Below, piece by piece: positions 25,843 through 33,585 of a stretch of DNA of 64,000 nt. The stretch is taken from NCBI GenBank assembly GCA_034420695.1, contig DAOULB010000012.1:1-64000 (forward strand), in the 5' to 3' direction. The notes beneath the pieces were generated by a model, which was not told where the DNA came from, ran no database searches, and saw only the letters and a list, made by a program, of their open reading frames with translations. How positions within the stretch are numbered: the first letter of the stretch is position 1; every line of letters starts with the position of its first letter. A program made the position numbers and the translations under genes. This DNA comes from Io17-Chloro-G2 sp034420695 (GTDB taxonomy: Bacteria; Chloroflexota; Dehalococcoidia; Lucifugimonadales; UBA3495).

Positions 25843-27234
25843 CTAAGGTCCGGCCGATGCAATGTAGTTCTGCACTCGCTGGGTCAGTCGGTCCAAGGAC
25901 GGGCTGACATCCACAGGGAAGCGGGGCGCTCCGCCCAAGACCTTGAAGTGGGAATCAAGACGGCCAAAGTCGTGGTTGAACCACTCCCGGGCCTGCTCCA
26001 GGGTCCTGCTTGGGCCCACCCGGCTGCCTAGATTCATGACCGGCTCCAGCAGGGGGTCACCGGCGGCGGGGAGCTCCTCTTCCAGACCGATGACGTCACG
26101 ACTGAAGAAGCCATCCCCGTCGGTGAACCGGAACACCTGCTTGGCGCCGGGCCGGTAGCTCTTGTCGGGACTGAGCTTCATCACGGGGCGCCCGTCGTAG
26201 CAGACCAGCTTGTAAGCCATGTCGGACCAGGGAGCGTCGGCCGATACGCCGACCTTGGTGCCCAGGCCGAAGATATCAATGGGGGCGCCGGAGTGGACCA
26301 AGGACTCGAGGGAGTATTCGTCCAAGCCGCCGCTCACCAAAATCTTCACGTAATCCAAGCCGTTTGCGTCGAGGAGCCGGCGAACTTGGCGGCTCAGGTC
26401 TTCGAAGTCACCGGAATCCAGCCGGAGGGCGACCAAGCGGTGGCCTTGGGCTTCCATCTCCTTCGCCACGGTGGCAGCCTTGGCCGCTCCCTCCAGGGTG
26501 TCGTAGGTGTCCACTAACAGGACGGCCCGGTGGGGAAAGGTGGCAGCATAGGCGCGGAATGCCTCTATCTCGGAGGGGAAGCTGGAAATAAAGGAGTGGG
26601 CCATGGTGCCGGCCGGGGGTATGCCGTAGCGGCTGGCGGCCATGACGTTGCTGGTGGACTGGAAGCCGGCGATATAACCGCACCGGGACATCTTCAGGGC
26701 GGCGTCGGTGCCCTGGGTGCGGCGGGCGCCGAAGTCGGTGACCGGCCGGCCTTGGGCCGCCCAGACGCAGCGGGCCGCCTTGGTGGCGAGGAGGGTCTGC
26801 AGGTTTATCTGGTTGATGGCGAAGGTCTCAACAAGCTGAGACTCGATGACCGGGCCGCTTATTTCCAGCACGGGCTCGCCGGCAAAGTAGATGCGCCCTT
26901 CGGGGATGGCCCGGACGCTGCCGGTGAACCTGAATCCGGAGAGGTAGTCCAGGAAGGCGCCGTCGAACATGCCGGTGGAGGCCAGGTAGACCAGGGCTTC
27001 GGGGCCGAACCGCACCTGCTCCAAGTAGTCCAGCACGTCCTCGAGGCCGGCGGAAACCAGGTAGCCGCGATTTGGAGGGTATGATCTGGCGAAGAGGCTG
27101 AAGACCGCCGGGGCGAACATATTCTGCCGGAAGTAGGTCTGGGCCATGGTGAGCTCGTAGAGGTCACAGAACAGGCCCGTTTCACCGGCCGGCAACCCGG
27201 AGGGGGCAGCCAGTTGGGGGGATTTCATGGCCAT
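25843..27234 (-). CDS. pncB: nicotinate phosphoribosyltransferase
   Basis: The 463-aa protein starts with GLFCDLYELTMAQTYF, the family hallmark, and has FARSYPPNRGYLVSAGLED, VTDFGARRTQG, VDTYDTLEGAAKA, ALRLDSGDFEDLS and GLGTKVGVSADAPW. These make up the PRPP- and nicotinate-binding barrel. It converts nicotinate and PRPP to nicotinate mononucleotide in NAD salvage, in the cytosol. A TTGACA-17-CATAAT promoter lies 80-110 nt upstream. Two ATG codons (27234, 27228) could start the protein; the first is listed. It heads a minus-strand group with the fused ETF and an MFS gene. Confidence 0.95.
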   Translation of the reverse strand: MAMKSPQLAAPSGLPAGETGLFCDLYELTMAQTYFRQNMFAPAVFSLFARSYPPNRGYLVSAGLEDVLDYLEQVRFGPEALVYLASTGMFDGAFLDYLSGFRFTGSVRAIPEGRIYFAGEPVLEISGPVIESQLVETFAINQINLQTLLATKAARCVWAAQGRPVTDFGARRTQGTDAALKMSRCGYIAGFQSTSNVMAASRYGIPPAGTMAHSFISSFPSEIEAFRAYAATFPHRAVLLVDTYDTLEGAAKAATVAKEMEAQGHRLVALRLDSGDFEDLSRQVRRLLDANGLDYVKILVSGGLDEYSLESLVHSGAPIDIFGLGTKVGVSADAPWSDMAYKLVCYDGRPVMKLSPDKSYRPGAKQVFRFTDGDGFFSRDVIGLEEELPAAGDPLLEPVMNLGSRVGPSRTLEQAREWFNHDFGRLDSHFKVLGGAPRFPVDVSPSLDRLTQRVQNYIASAGP

Positions 27235-27544
27235 AATCGCCGGATGTCCTCCGTGGTCCAGCCACCTGCCACCGGGGGAATACCGGCAACCCCGGCGCCC
27301 CGGTTGTGCGGCCCATTATGTTGTTGGCCGAAACGGCTGTCAACGCGGGGTGGCGACGGCAGATGTCTCCAGGCCGATAGAAAGCTCAGCCCTTCCGAAG
27401 AATCCATTGGGCTGTGACTCAAGCTCCAATGCTCAGGCAATTCCAAGAACAGCAGGGTGACATTTGCAGGTAATAGCCGGGGCGGATGGTGTGTTAACAT
27501 CACCGAAAACCTTATCCTCACCAACGAAAGAGAGCCGCTTTGTC
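27235..27544. other. intergenic region between pncB and the restriction-modification pair
   Basis: 310 nt. Apart from the pncB promoter nothing is assigned. The methylase frame remains open upstream to a TTG at 27464, but no family sequence is lost by starting at 27545. Composition shifts to lower GC near 27400. Confidence 0.6.
27315..27343 (-). promoter_or_regulatory. sigma-70-type promoter of pncB
   Basis: On the minus strand, TTGACA (27343-27338), a 17-nt spacer and CATAAT (27320-27315). Transcription would start near 27308, giving an untranslated leader of about 75 nt. Confidence 0.75.
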
Positions 27545-28459
27545 ATGATGCGTTTTCCCGATATGGCCGAAGGCGCCAGGGAGACTCACGGTTGGAATGT
27601 ACCTATATCCCCCATACCTGCGGTAAACGTCGCCTCCGTTCCCCAGCGAAGCCCTCTCCGCTATCCGGGAGGAAAAACGTGGCTAATACCGCATATCCGG
27701 CATTGGCTGGGGCATATGGAGACGAAGCCTAACCAACTAATAGAACCCTTCGCTGGGGGGGCCATAGTGTCCTTGACCGCCGTAATGGAAAATTTGGCGC
27801 AGCGCGCTGTGATGGCAGAGTTAGACCAAGACGTAGCTGCTTTCTGGAAAGCGGCCTTACATTACACCGAGGAGCTTAAGGAAAAGGTGAGGGACTTCTC
27901 ATTGTCCAGGGAAGCCATCGAATTTCTTGCCTTGCAACCTCCCGAAAGCATTGTCAGTTGGGGATTCAGGACCTTGGTTCTTAACCGGACTCGTCGGGGA
28001 GGTATTCTGGCTAATGGCGCCGCACTTGCCCGAGTTGGTGAGAACGGAAAGGGGATAGAGTCGCGATGGTATCCCGATACTATTATTAAAAGGCTAGCTG
28101 GCATAGCCAGATATGCAAATCGGATAGACTTTCGAGAAACCGACGGTTTGGGGCTCTTGGAAGATCGCCTTTGCAATTCCGGGTTTGAGACGGTGGTATT
28201 TGCCGACCCACCATATACGGCGGGCGGCAAACGCGCTGGACGCAGGCTCTACAACACCAATTCCATAGACCACAGGCGCCTCTTTTCTATCCTCTCGAAC
28301 AGCAGGGCCGAATTCCTAATGACCTACGACAAATCCCAGGAAGTCTTGTCCTTGGTCAAGGAATATGGTTTCGAAGCCGTAGAAGTCCAGATGAAAAATA
28401 CCCACCATGCCAAGGTGCCTGAGCTTGTAATCACGCGTAGCCCAATTTTTAACACATGA
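27545..28459 (+). CDS. D12-class adenine-specific DNA methyltransferase
   Basis: The 304-aa protein (from ATG 27545) has the Dam/D12 motifs: PLRYPGGK (37-44) at the SAM site, EPFAGGAI (67-74), and the catalytic DPPY (221-224). The region between the last two motifs is the target-recognition part. It transfers a methyl group to N6 of adenine within a specific site. Its last four bases overlap the start codon of a NotI-like endonuclease (ATGA), so the two form a type II restriction-modification system. Low-GC stretches, for example around 28081-28140, suggest horizontal acquisition. Starts at 27464 (TTG) or 27548 are possible. Confidence 0.9.
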   Translation: MMRFPDMAEGARETHGWNVPISPIPAVNVASVPQRSPLRYPGGKTWLIPHIRHWLGHMETKPNQLIEPFAGGAIVSLTAVMENLAQRAVMAELDQDVAAFWKAALHYTEELKEKVRDFSLSREAIEFLALQPPESIVSWGFRTLVLNRTRRGGILANGAALARVGENGKGIESRWYPDTIIKRLAGIARYANRIDFRETDGLGLLEDRLCNSGFETVVFADPPYTAGGKRAGRRLYNTNSIDHRRLFSILSNSRAEFLMTYDKSQEVLSLVKEYGFEAVEVQMKNTHHAKVPELVITRSPIFNT

Positions 28460-29331
28460 GTAGATACGGGATAGCCGAATGGTATGGGCATCGATTGTTG
28501 AGTTTGGTGGCCCAAGAACGGCAAAATTTCGGTAAAGTCGCCTTAGGTGAAATCGACTTCCGCCCCTCATGTCCTTTTCAGCATGACAAACCAATGTGCC
28601 ACAAAGCCGGAGGGGTCTGTTCGATCCAGCTTTACGAAGATGACGGGACTGGTCATGTACAGCGGGCCGAAGGACCGCCTGTCATTGTTTGTCCTTCTCG
28701 TTTCGAGCAGGACAACCTTTTGATCCAGTGGCTCGGCGAGATAGTGGGCTTTCCGTCTGCAGACCTATCGCTGGCCCGGGAAATTCCCTTCATGGAGAGC
28801 ATAGCTACCAACAAGCCTGCGGGGAAGATAGATTTAGTGGTCGCCCGCACTGCCGGTGACAGACTGGATTGGTATGGGTTGGAGATTCAAGCAGTCTATT
28901 TCTCCGGTCCAGGCATGACGTCTGAATTTACCCTAATGCGGGGAGACAAAACGCCGAATCCTCCATACCCTGCCAGTGTGCGCAGGCCTGATTGGCGTTC
29001 CTCAAGCGCCAAACGGCTAATGCCGCAGCTACAGGTCAAAGTCCCGACGTTGCGACGTTGGGGCTCAAAAATGGCTGTCGCCGTTGACCAACCGTTTTTC
29101 GAGTCCATTGGAGGTCCAAGCCCTTCATTCAGTAGAGACCTAGGGGATGGGGACATAATCTGGCTGGTGCCCACACTGAGTTTGACTGAGGATGGCGGCT
29201 ACCTTCTCGAGAGGGGACATTGGGAAGTTCTCACCCTTGAGAGTTCCAGCGAGAAACTACTGGCTGCACGAACAGTACAGCGCAACGAATTTGAGAGTGT
29301 CTTGCGAACAAAACTGATTCCCGCTCCTTGA
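28456..29331 (+). CDS. NotI-like type II restriction endonuclease
   Basis: The 291-aa protein shows four cysteines spaced as in NotI-family enzymes: C39 (SCPFQHDK), C48 (MCHK), C55 (GVCS) and C79 (VCPSRF). In NotI, as I recall, a four-cysteine motif binds iron. A PD-(D/E)XK-type active site follows: D126 in GKIDLVVA, and E143-x-Q145 in YGLEIQAVYFSG. The start overlaps the methylase stop as ATGA. Recognition sequence cannot be deduced. Its partner is a D12 adenine methylase; M.NotI is, from memory, of a different class, so the pairing implies another specificity or a shuffled system. Confidence 0.82.
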   Translation: MSRYGIAEWYGHRLLSLVAQERQNFGKVALGEIDFRPSCPFQHDKPMCHKAGGVCSIQLYEDDGTGHVQRAEGPPVIVCPSRFEQDNLLIQWLGEIVGFPSADLSLAREIPFMESIATNKPAGKIDLVVARTAGDRLDWYGLEIQAVYFSGPGMTSEFTLMRGDKTPNPPYPASVRRPDWRSSSAKRLMPQLQVKVPTLRRWGSKMAVAVDQPFFESIGGPSPSFSRDLGDGDIIWLVPTLSLTEDGGYLLERGHWEVLTLESSSEKLLAARTVQRNEFESVLRTKLIPAP

Positions 29332-29404
29332 GCCTTTATCTAGTCCGGGCAACTATCTTGCGTTCCTGCGAATCCTCACCATTCTCTATACGCCGAACCT
29401 GTTC

Positions 29405-29433
29405 TTGACAGTGTCGAAACCCGTTAGTAACAT
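29405..29433 (+). promoter_or_regulatory. promoter of the methyl-cycle operon
   Basis: TTGACA (29405-29410), 17-nt spacer, TAACAT (29428-29433), about 35 nt before the SAM riboswitch. A second TTGACA at 29441 lacks a good -10 partner. Confidence 0.75.
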
Positions 29434-29467
29434 GGCGGCGTTGACAACTGAATACGCGCAATCGTAA

Positions 29468-29614
29468 CCCTTTATAGAGAACGGCTGAGGGAACGGCCCG
29501 ACGAAGCCAAGCAACCAGTCTCGTTCATGGTCCCATTGGCAGGGTCCGTGCGGGGCACGGTGCTAATTCCGGCGTCCAAGGCGGCAAAGGCCGCCAGTGA
29601 CGAAAGATGAGGGG
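29468..29614 (+). promoter_or_regulatory. SAM-I (S-box) riboswitch
   Basis: The leader contains the conserved S-box blocks in order: GGCTGAGGGAACGGCCCGA, then GAAGCCAAGCAACC, then GGTGCTAATTCC, then a hairpin and GACGAAAGATGAGG. The ends pair as P1 (CCCTTTAT 29468-29475 with ATGAGGGG 29607-29614). Binding of S-adenosylmethionine would favour the terminator just downstream and shut off mtnA, mtnP, the rhodanese, ahcY and metK. The start ATG offered by the longest frame (29607) lies inside this element, so it cannot be the mtnA start. Confidence 0.93.
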
Positions 29615-29623
29615 CTTGAATCC

Positions 29624-29653
29624 AAGGAGCTTCTCAGAAGAGAAGCTTTTTTG
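29624..29653 (+). terminator. riboswitch expression-platform terminator
   Basis: AGCTTCTC (29628-29635), loop AGAA, GAGAAGCT (29640-29647), then a run of T. The stem can extend through the T run with wobble pairs. It lies between the SAM-I aptamer and the mtnA start. Confidence 0.9.
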
Positions 29654-29684
29654 TTGCCCGGAATTTACTGCCGGAGCATTGGTC

Positions 29685-30743
29685 TTGAAGGAAATTCGAC
29701 CCATAAATTGGGCCGACGGCACTCTGGAACTGCTGGACCAGACCCGCCTCCCGCTGGAACAGGCGATGGTCAAGATCCAGAATTACCAGGGAGTAATCGA
29801 CGCCATCCGGGACATGCAGGTCAGGGGCGCGCCGGCCATTGGCGTGGCCGCCGCTTACGCCATGGGACTGGCGGCCCGGGACATCGATGCCGAAAACCGG
29901 GAGGAATTCCTATCCAAGCTCCAAGACGCTGCCCGGGAGATATCCAACGCCCGGCCCACCGCGGTCAACCTGACTTGGGCAGTGCAGAGGCAGTTGAACA
30001 CAGCCGAGGGCGTGAGGGACCCGGAACAAATCGCCACGAGGTTGATTGAAGAAGCCCGCCGGATGCAGCAGGACGACGAGGCGGTCAACCGCCTGATGGG
30101 GTCGTTCGGGAAGGAGTTAATGCCCGAGGACGGCGCGGTCCTGACCCACTGCAACACCGGGGCACTGGCCACAGCCGGCTATGGCACTGCCTTGGGGGTG
30201 ATCCGGGCCGGCTGGGAGGATGGGAAGCGTTTTCAGGTTTTCAACACCGAGACGCGGCCTTTCTTGCAGGGAGCGCGGCTGACTTCCTGGGAGTTTCAGT
30301 ACTTGGGGATTCCAGCCACTCTGCTGGTTGATTCGGCAGCGGGGATGCTGCTGGCCAGCGGGAAAATTAGTTGCGTAATAACCGGGGCAGACCGAATAGC
30401 GGCTAACGGAGACACCGCCAACAAGGTGGGGACTTATTCGCTGGCGGTGCTGGCCAAGGAGAACGGCGTTCCCTTCTACGTCGCCGCTCCCACCAGCACC
30501 ATTGACCCGGAAATAAGCAGCGGCGAGGAGATCCAAATCGAGGAACGCCCCGCGGAGGAAGTCAGCCATTTTCAAGGCAGTCCGACGGCGCCCTCCGGCG
30601 TTGAAGTGATGAACCCCTCCTTCGACGTGACCCCGCACCGCTACCTCAGCGCAATCATCACCGAAGCGGGAGTGGCGAGGCCTCCATTTATAGAGAGCTT
30701 GAAACTAGCGATTGAGCAAACGCAGGTAAGGATGGGTGTCTAG
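29685..30743 (+). CDS. mtnA: S-methyl-5-thioribose-1-phosphate isomerase
   Basis: The 352-aa protein has the MtnA/eIF2B-like core: RPINWADGTLELLDQTRLP, VRGAPAIGVAAAYAM, HCNTGALATAGYGTALGV, VFNTETRPFLQGARLTSWE and ITGADRIAANGDTANKVGTY. The catalytic C and D residues lie in the HCNTGALAT and TGADRIAANGD motifs. It isomerises methylthioribose-1-phosphate to the ribulose form in methionine salvage. The start is set at TTG 29685: GGAG lies 8 nt upstream and the ATG at 29607 is in the riboswitch. It is the first gene of a five-gene set ending with metK. No other salvage enzymes (mtnB, mtnC, mtnD) follow in the window. Confidence 0.95.
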   Translation: MKEIRPINWADGTLELLDQTRLPLEQAMVKIQNYQGVIDAIRDMQVRGAPAIGVAAAYAMGLAARDIDAENREEFLSKLQDAAREISNARPTAVNLTWAVQRQLNTAEGVRDPEQIATRLIEEARRMQQDDEAVNRLMGSFGKELMPEDGAVLTHCNTGALATAGYGTALGVIRAGWEDGKRFQVFNTETRPFLQGARLTSWEFQYLGIPATLLVDSAAGMLLASGKISCVITGADRIAANGDTANKVGTYSLAVLAKENGVPFYVAAPTSTIDPEISSGEEIQIEERPAEEVSHFQGSPTAPSGVEVMNPSFDVTPHRYLSAIITEAGVARPPFIESLKLAIEQTQVRMGV

Positions 30744-30813
30744 ATTCCCCGGTCGGACAACGCCAGCAACCGAATGACGAAAACGATGAAAGCAAAGCAG
30801 CAGGCAAGACAGG

Positions 30814-31683
30814 ATGCGTAGCCGGGAAGCGCAGATAGCGATTATCGGCGGCAGCGGCCTTTACGCCATGGAGGGCCTGACGGACGTCGAGTTCATCGAA
30901 ATGGACACCCCCTTCGGGAAGCCCAGCGACGCCATCGTCACCGGGGTACTGGAAGGGGTGCAGGTGGCGTTTCTGCCCCGCCACGGACGGGGCCACCGGT
31001 TCAACCCGTCGCATATCCCGGCCAGGGCCAACATCTACGCCCTGAAGAGCCTGGGGGTGCAGCGGGTCATCTCGGTTAGCGCGGTCGGCAGCCTGCAGGA
31101 GGAAATCTCCCCGCTGGAACTGGTCATACCGGACCAGATTATCGACCGAACCAGGCAGAGGGACGTCACCTTTTACGACCAAGGTATGGTGGTTCACATC
31201 GGCTTTGCAGAGCCCTACTGCGAGCCTTCGAGTGAAATTGTTAGCCGCAGCGCACAGGACATGGGCTTGAAGGTCCATCCGGGGGGAACCATGGTGGTCA
31301 TGGAGGGGCCGGCCTTCTCCACCAAGGCCGAGTCTTTCATGTACCGCTCTTGGGGAGCCGACATCATCGGCATGACGGCCCTGCCCGAAGCCAAGCTGGC
31401 GCGGGAAGCGGAAATGTGCTACGTCACCATGGCCTGGGTCACCGACTACGACTGCTGGCACGAAAGCGAGGAGACGGTGACGGTGGAGATGGTGGTGCAA
31501 AACCTGGTGCACAACGTGGCGGCCTCCAAGGACCTGCTGCGCGCGGTGGTGCCATTGTTGGCCGGACCGAGGGAGTGTCCCTGTGCGACGGCATTGAGGG
31601 ACGCCATCATCACACCCAAGGAAGGCGTACCGGAAGACATCAAGCACAAGCTGGCGCCCTTGGCTGGCAGATACTTGACATAA
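30814..31683 (+). CDS. mtnP: S-methyl-5'-thioadenosine phosphorylase
   Basis: The 289-aa protein has IAIIGGSGLYAMEGL at the start, FLPRHGRGHRFNPSHIPARA, VSAVGSLQEEISPLE, VVMEGPAFSTKAESFMYRSW and IGMTALPEAKLAREAE. These are the phosphate-, ribose- and base-site motifs of the PNP/MTAP family, with the RHGxGH and GPxFSTxAE features of MTAP. It phosphorolyses methylthioadenosine to adenine and methylthioribose-1-phosphate, the substrate of MtnA upstream. The stop and the next start are 40 nt apart. Confidence 0.95.
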   Translation: MRSREAQIAIIGGSGLYAMEGLTDVEFIEMDTPFGKPSDAIVTGVLEGVQVAFLPRHGRGHRFNPSHIPARANIYALKSLGVQRVISVSAVGSLQEEISPLELVIPDQIIDRTRQRDVTFYDQGMVVHIGFAEPYCEPSSEIVSRSAQDMGLKVHPGGTMVVMEGPAFSTKAESFMYRSWGADIIGMTALPEAKLAREAEMCYVTMAWVTDYDCWHESEETVTVEMVVQNLVHNVAASKDLLRAVVPLLAGPRECPCATALRDAIITPKEGVPEDIKHKLAPLAGRYLT

Positions 31684-31722
31684 GAAACTAGAAACCGGAA
31701 GAGACGGTTCGGAGGTTATCAA

Positions 31723-32082
31723 ATGCCCAGGCAAGATCCAGGTGAGCCCTACTACCGGGTGGACTCTCCAGAGGCCAAGTCCATCCTTGACGCCGATCCC
31801 GCCAACACGGTGGTGGTGGATGTCCGCAGGGACGACGAATGGGTTACCGGCCACGTTTCTGGGGCCATCCACGTTCCCATCGATGATTTGACCGACCGCA
31901 TGGACGAGGTGCCCAGGGACAAAAAGGTGCTCTTCATCTGCGCGGCGGGGGTCAGAAGCGGCCTGGCCTGCGAGGTTGCGGCATCGATGGGGTATGACAC
32001 AGAAAACCTGTACAACATCGAAGACGGCACCCCCGCCTGGATACAGGCCAATTTACCCACTTCCTACGGTAGCGATCCATAA
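31723..32082 (+). CDS. rhodanese-like domain protein
   Basis: A 119-aa single-domain rhodanese with TVVVDVRRDDEWVTGHVSGA, HVPIDDLTDRMDEVP and the active-site loop FICAAGVRSGLACE (cysteine in ICAAGVRS). A GGAGG site lies 7 nt before the ATG. It sits between mtnP and ahcY in the SAM-riboswitch operon. Rhodaneses transfer sulfane sulfur; its exact partner here is unknown, but the operon suggests sulfur handling linked to methionine or homocysteine metabolism. Confidence 0.9.
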   Translation: MPRQDPGEPYYRVDSPEAKSILDADPANTVVVDVRRDDEWVTGHVSGAIHVPIDDLTDRMDEVPRDKKVLFICAAGVRSGLACEVAASMGYDTENLYNIEDGTPAWIQANLPTSYGSDP

Positions 32083-32206
32083 GCCGGGAACTGCCCTGGC
32101 TGCTTTGCAGTCATCCTGGAACGAAATTGCGCCGGGGCCAGCCGGCAGCTAACCTCGGGAAATCAGACGGATACTAACCAGATTGCCAGATTGAAGGAGG
32201 AGTCGA

Positions 32207-33478
32207 TTGTCAACACCACAAGCCAGCGGGCACGTTAAGGACCTGTCCCTGGCAAACGAAGGAATCAAGAGAATAAACTGGGCCGGGCGGGAAATGCCGG
32301 TCTTGCGCCTGATCCAAGAACGGTTTGCCAAAGAAAAGCCCTTGGCAGGACTCAAGCTGGCGGCGTGTCTTCACGTCACCACCGAGACGGCCAACCTGGC
32401 CATAGCCTTGAAGGCCGGCGGCGCCGAAGTCTTCATGTGCGCCAGCAATCCCCTGAGCACCCAGGACGACGTGGCCGCCGCCTTGGTGCAGGAATACGGG
32501 ATTCCCACCTTCTCTATAAAGGGGGAGGATGAGGAGACCTACTACAGCCACATCAACGCGGTGCTGGACGCCGGCCCGCAAATCACCATGGACGATGGGG
32601 CCGACTTGGTGACCACCCTGCACCAGAACCGGGAGAACCTGCTGCCCAACATCATCGGAGGCACCGAAGAGACCACCACCGGAGTCATCCGTTTGACCGC
32701 CATGGCCAAGGCGGAACGACTGCTTTACCCCATCATCGCCGTCAACGAAGCCGAAACCAAGCACTTCTTCGACAACCGGTACGGCACCGGCCAGAGCACC
32801 CTGGACGGCATCACCCGGGCCACCAACATCCTCTGGGCGGGCCGCAAGGTTGCCGTGGCCGGCTACGGTTGGTGCGGACGGGGCATTGCGGCGCGGGCCC
32901 GGGGAATGGGCTCCCAAGTGATCGTCACCGAGACCAACCCGGTCCGGGCCCTGGAGGCGGTAATGGACGGCTTCATCGTAATGCCGGGCGTGGACGCGGC
33001 GCGGGAAGCCGAGGTGTTCATTACGGCCACCGGTGGGCTGCACGCCATCGGGCGGCAACACATAGAGGCAATGCGCAACGGGGCCATCATGGCCAACAGC
33101 GGCCACTTCAACGTCGAAATCGACATTCCCGCGCTGGAAGAGTTGTCCACCAGCAACCAGGAAGCACGGGGATACGTTCAGGAATACCACATGAAGGACG
33201 GCCGGGTGCTCTACCTGCTGGGCGAGGGGCGGCTCATCAACCTGGCCGCAGCGGAGGGCCATCCATCAGCAGTGATGGACATGAGCTTCGCCAACCAAGC
33301 CCTTTCGGCGGAGTACATCGTCAAGAACCAAGGCAAGCTCACCCCCGGCGTGTACGTCGTCCCCAAGGAGACCGACGCCGAGGTGGGGCGCATCAAGCTG
33401 CAAGCCATGGGAGTGAAAATCGACAGCCTGGACCAGAGCCAGCAACAGTACCAGGAGAGTTGGGAAGAGGGCACCTAG
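32207..33478 (+). CDS. ahcY: adenosylhomocysteinase, short form
   Basis: The 423-aa enzyme has LKLAACLHVTTETANLAIAL, FMCASNPLSTQDDVAAALV, NIIGGTEETTTGVIRL, VAVAGYGWCGRGIAARARGM (NAD-binding GxGxxG) and MANSGHFNVEIDI. The start is TTG 32207 with GAAGGAGG 6 nt upstream. It lacks the approximately 40-residue insert and the C-terminal KPDHYRY-type tail of the longer bacterial enzymes, so it is the archaeal/Thermotoga-like short type. It splits S-adenosylhomocysteine to adenosine and homocysteine using bound NAD, removing the inhibitor of methyltransferases. Precedes metK by 107 nt. Confidence 0.95.
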   Translation: MSTPQASGHVKDLSLANEGIKRINWAGREMPVLRLIQERFAKEKPLAGLKLAACLHVTTETANLAIALKAGGAEVFMCASNPLSTQDDVAAALVQEYGIPTFSIKGEDEETYYSHINAVLDAGPQITMDDGADLVTTLHQNRENLLPNIIGGTEETTTGVIRLTAMAKAERLLYPIIAVNEAETKHFFDNRYGTGQSTLDGITRATNILWAGRKVAVAGYGWCGRGIAARARGMGSQVIVTETNPVRALEAVMDGFIVMPGVDAAREAEVFITATGGLHAIGRQHIEAMRNGAIMANSGHFNVEIDIPALEELSTSNQEARGYVQEYHMKDGRVLYLLGEGRLINLAAAEGHPSAVMDMSFANQALSAEYIVKNQGKLTPGVYVVPKETDAEVGRIKLQAMGVKIDSLDQSQQQYQESWEEGT

Positions 33479-33585
33479 CGGGCCCGGGAAGATTACACCA
33501 CCCCCGGAAGGAGCCGGGATCCGGCGGCGGCCAGCCAACGGCAGACCTGCCGCGCCGCAGCCGAGAAATTGGAGGAATGTAACCA

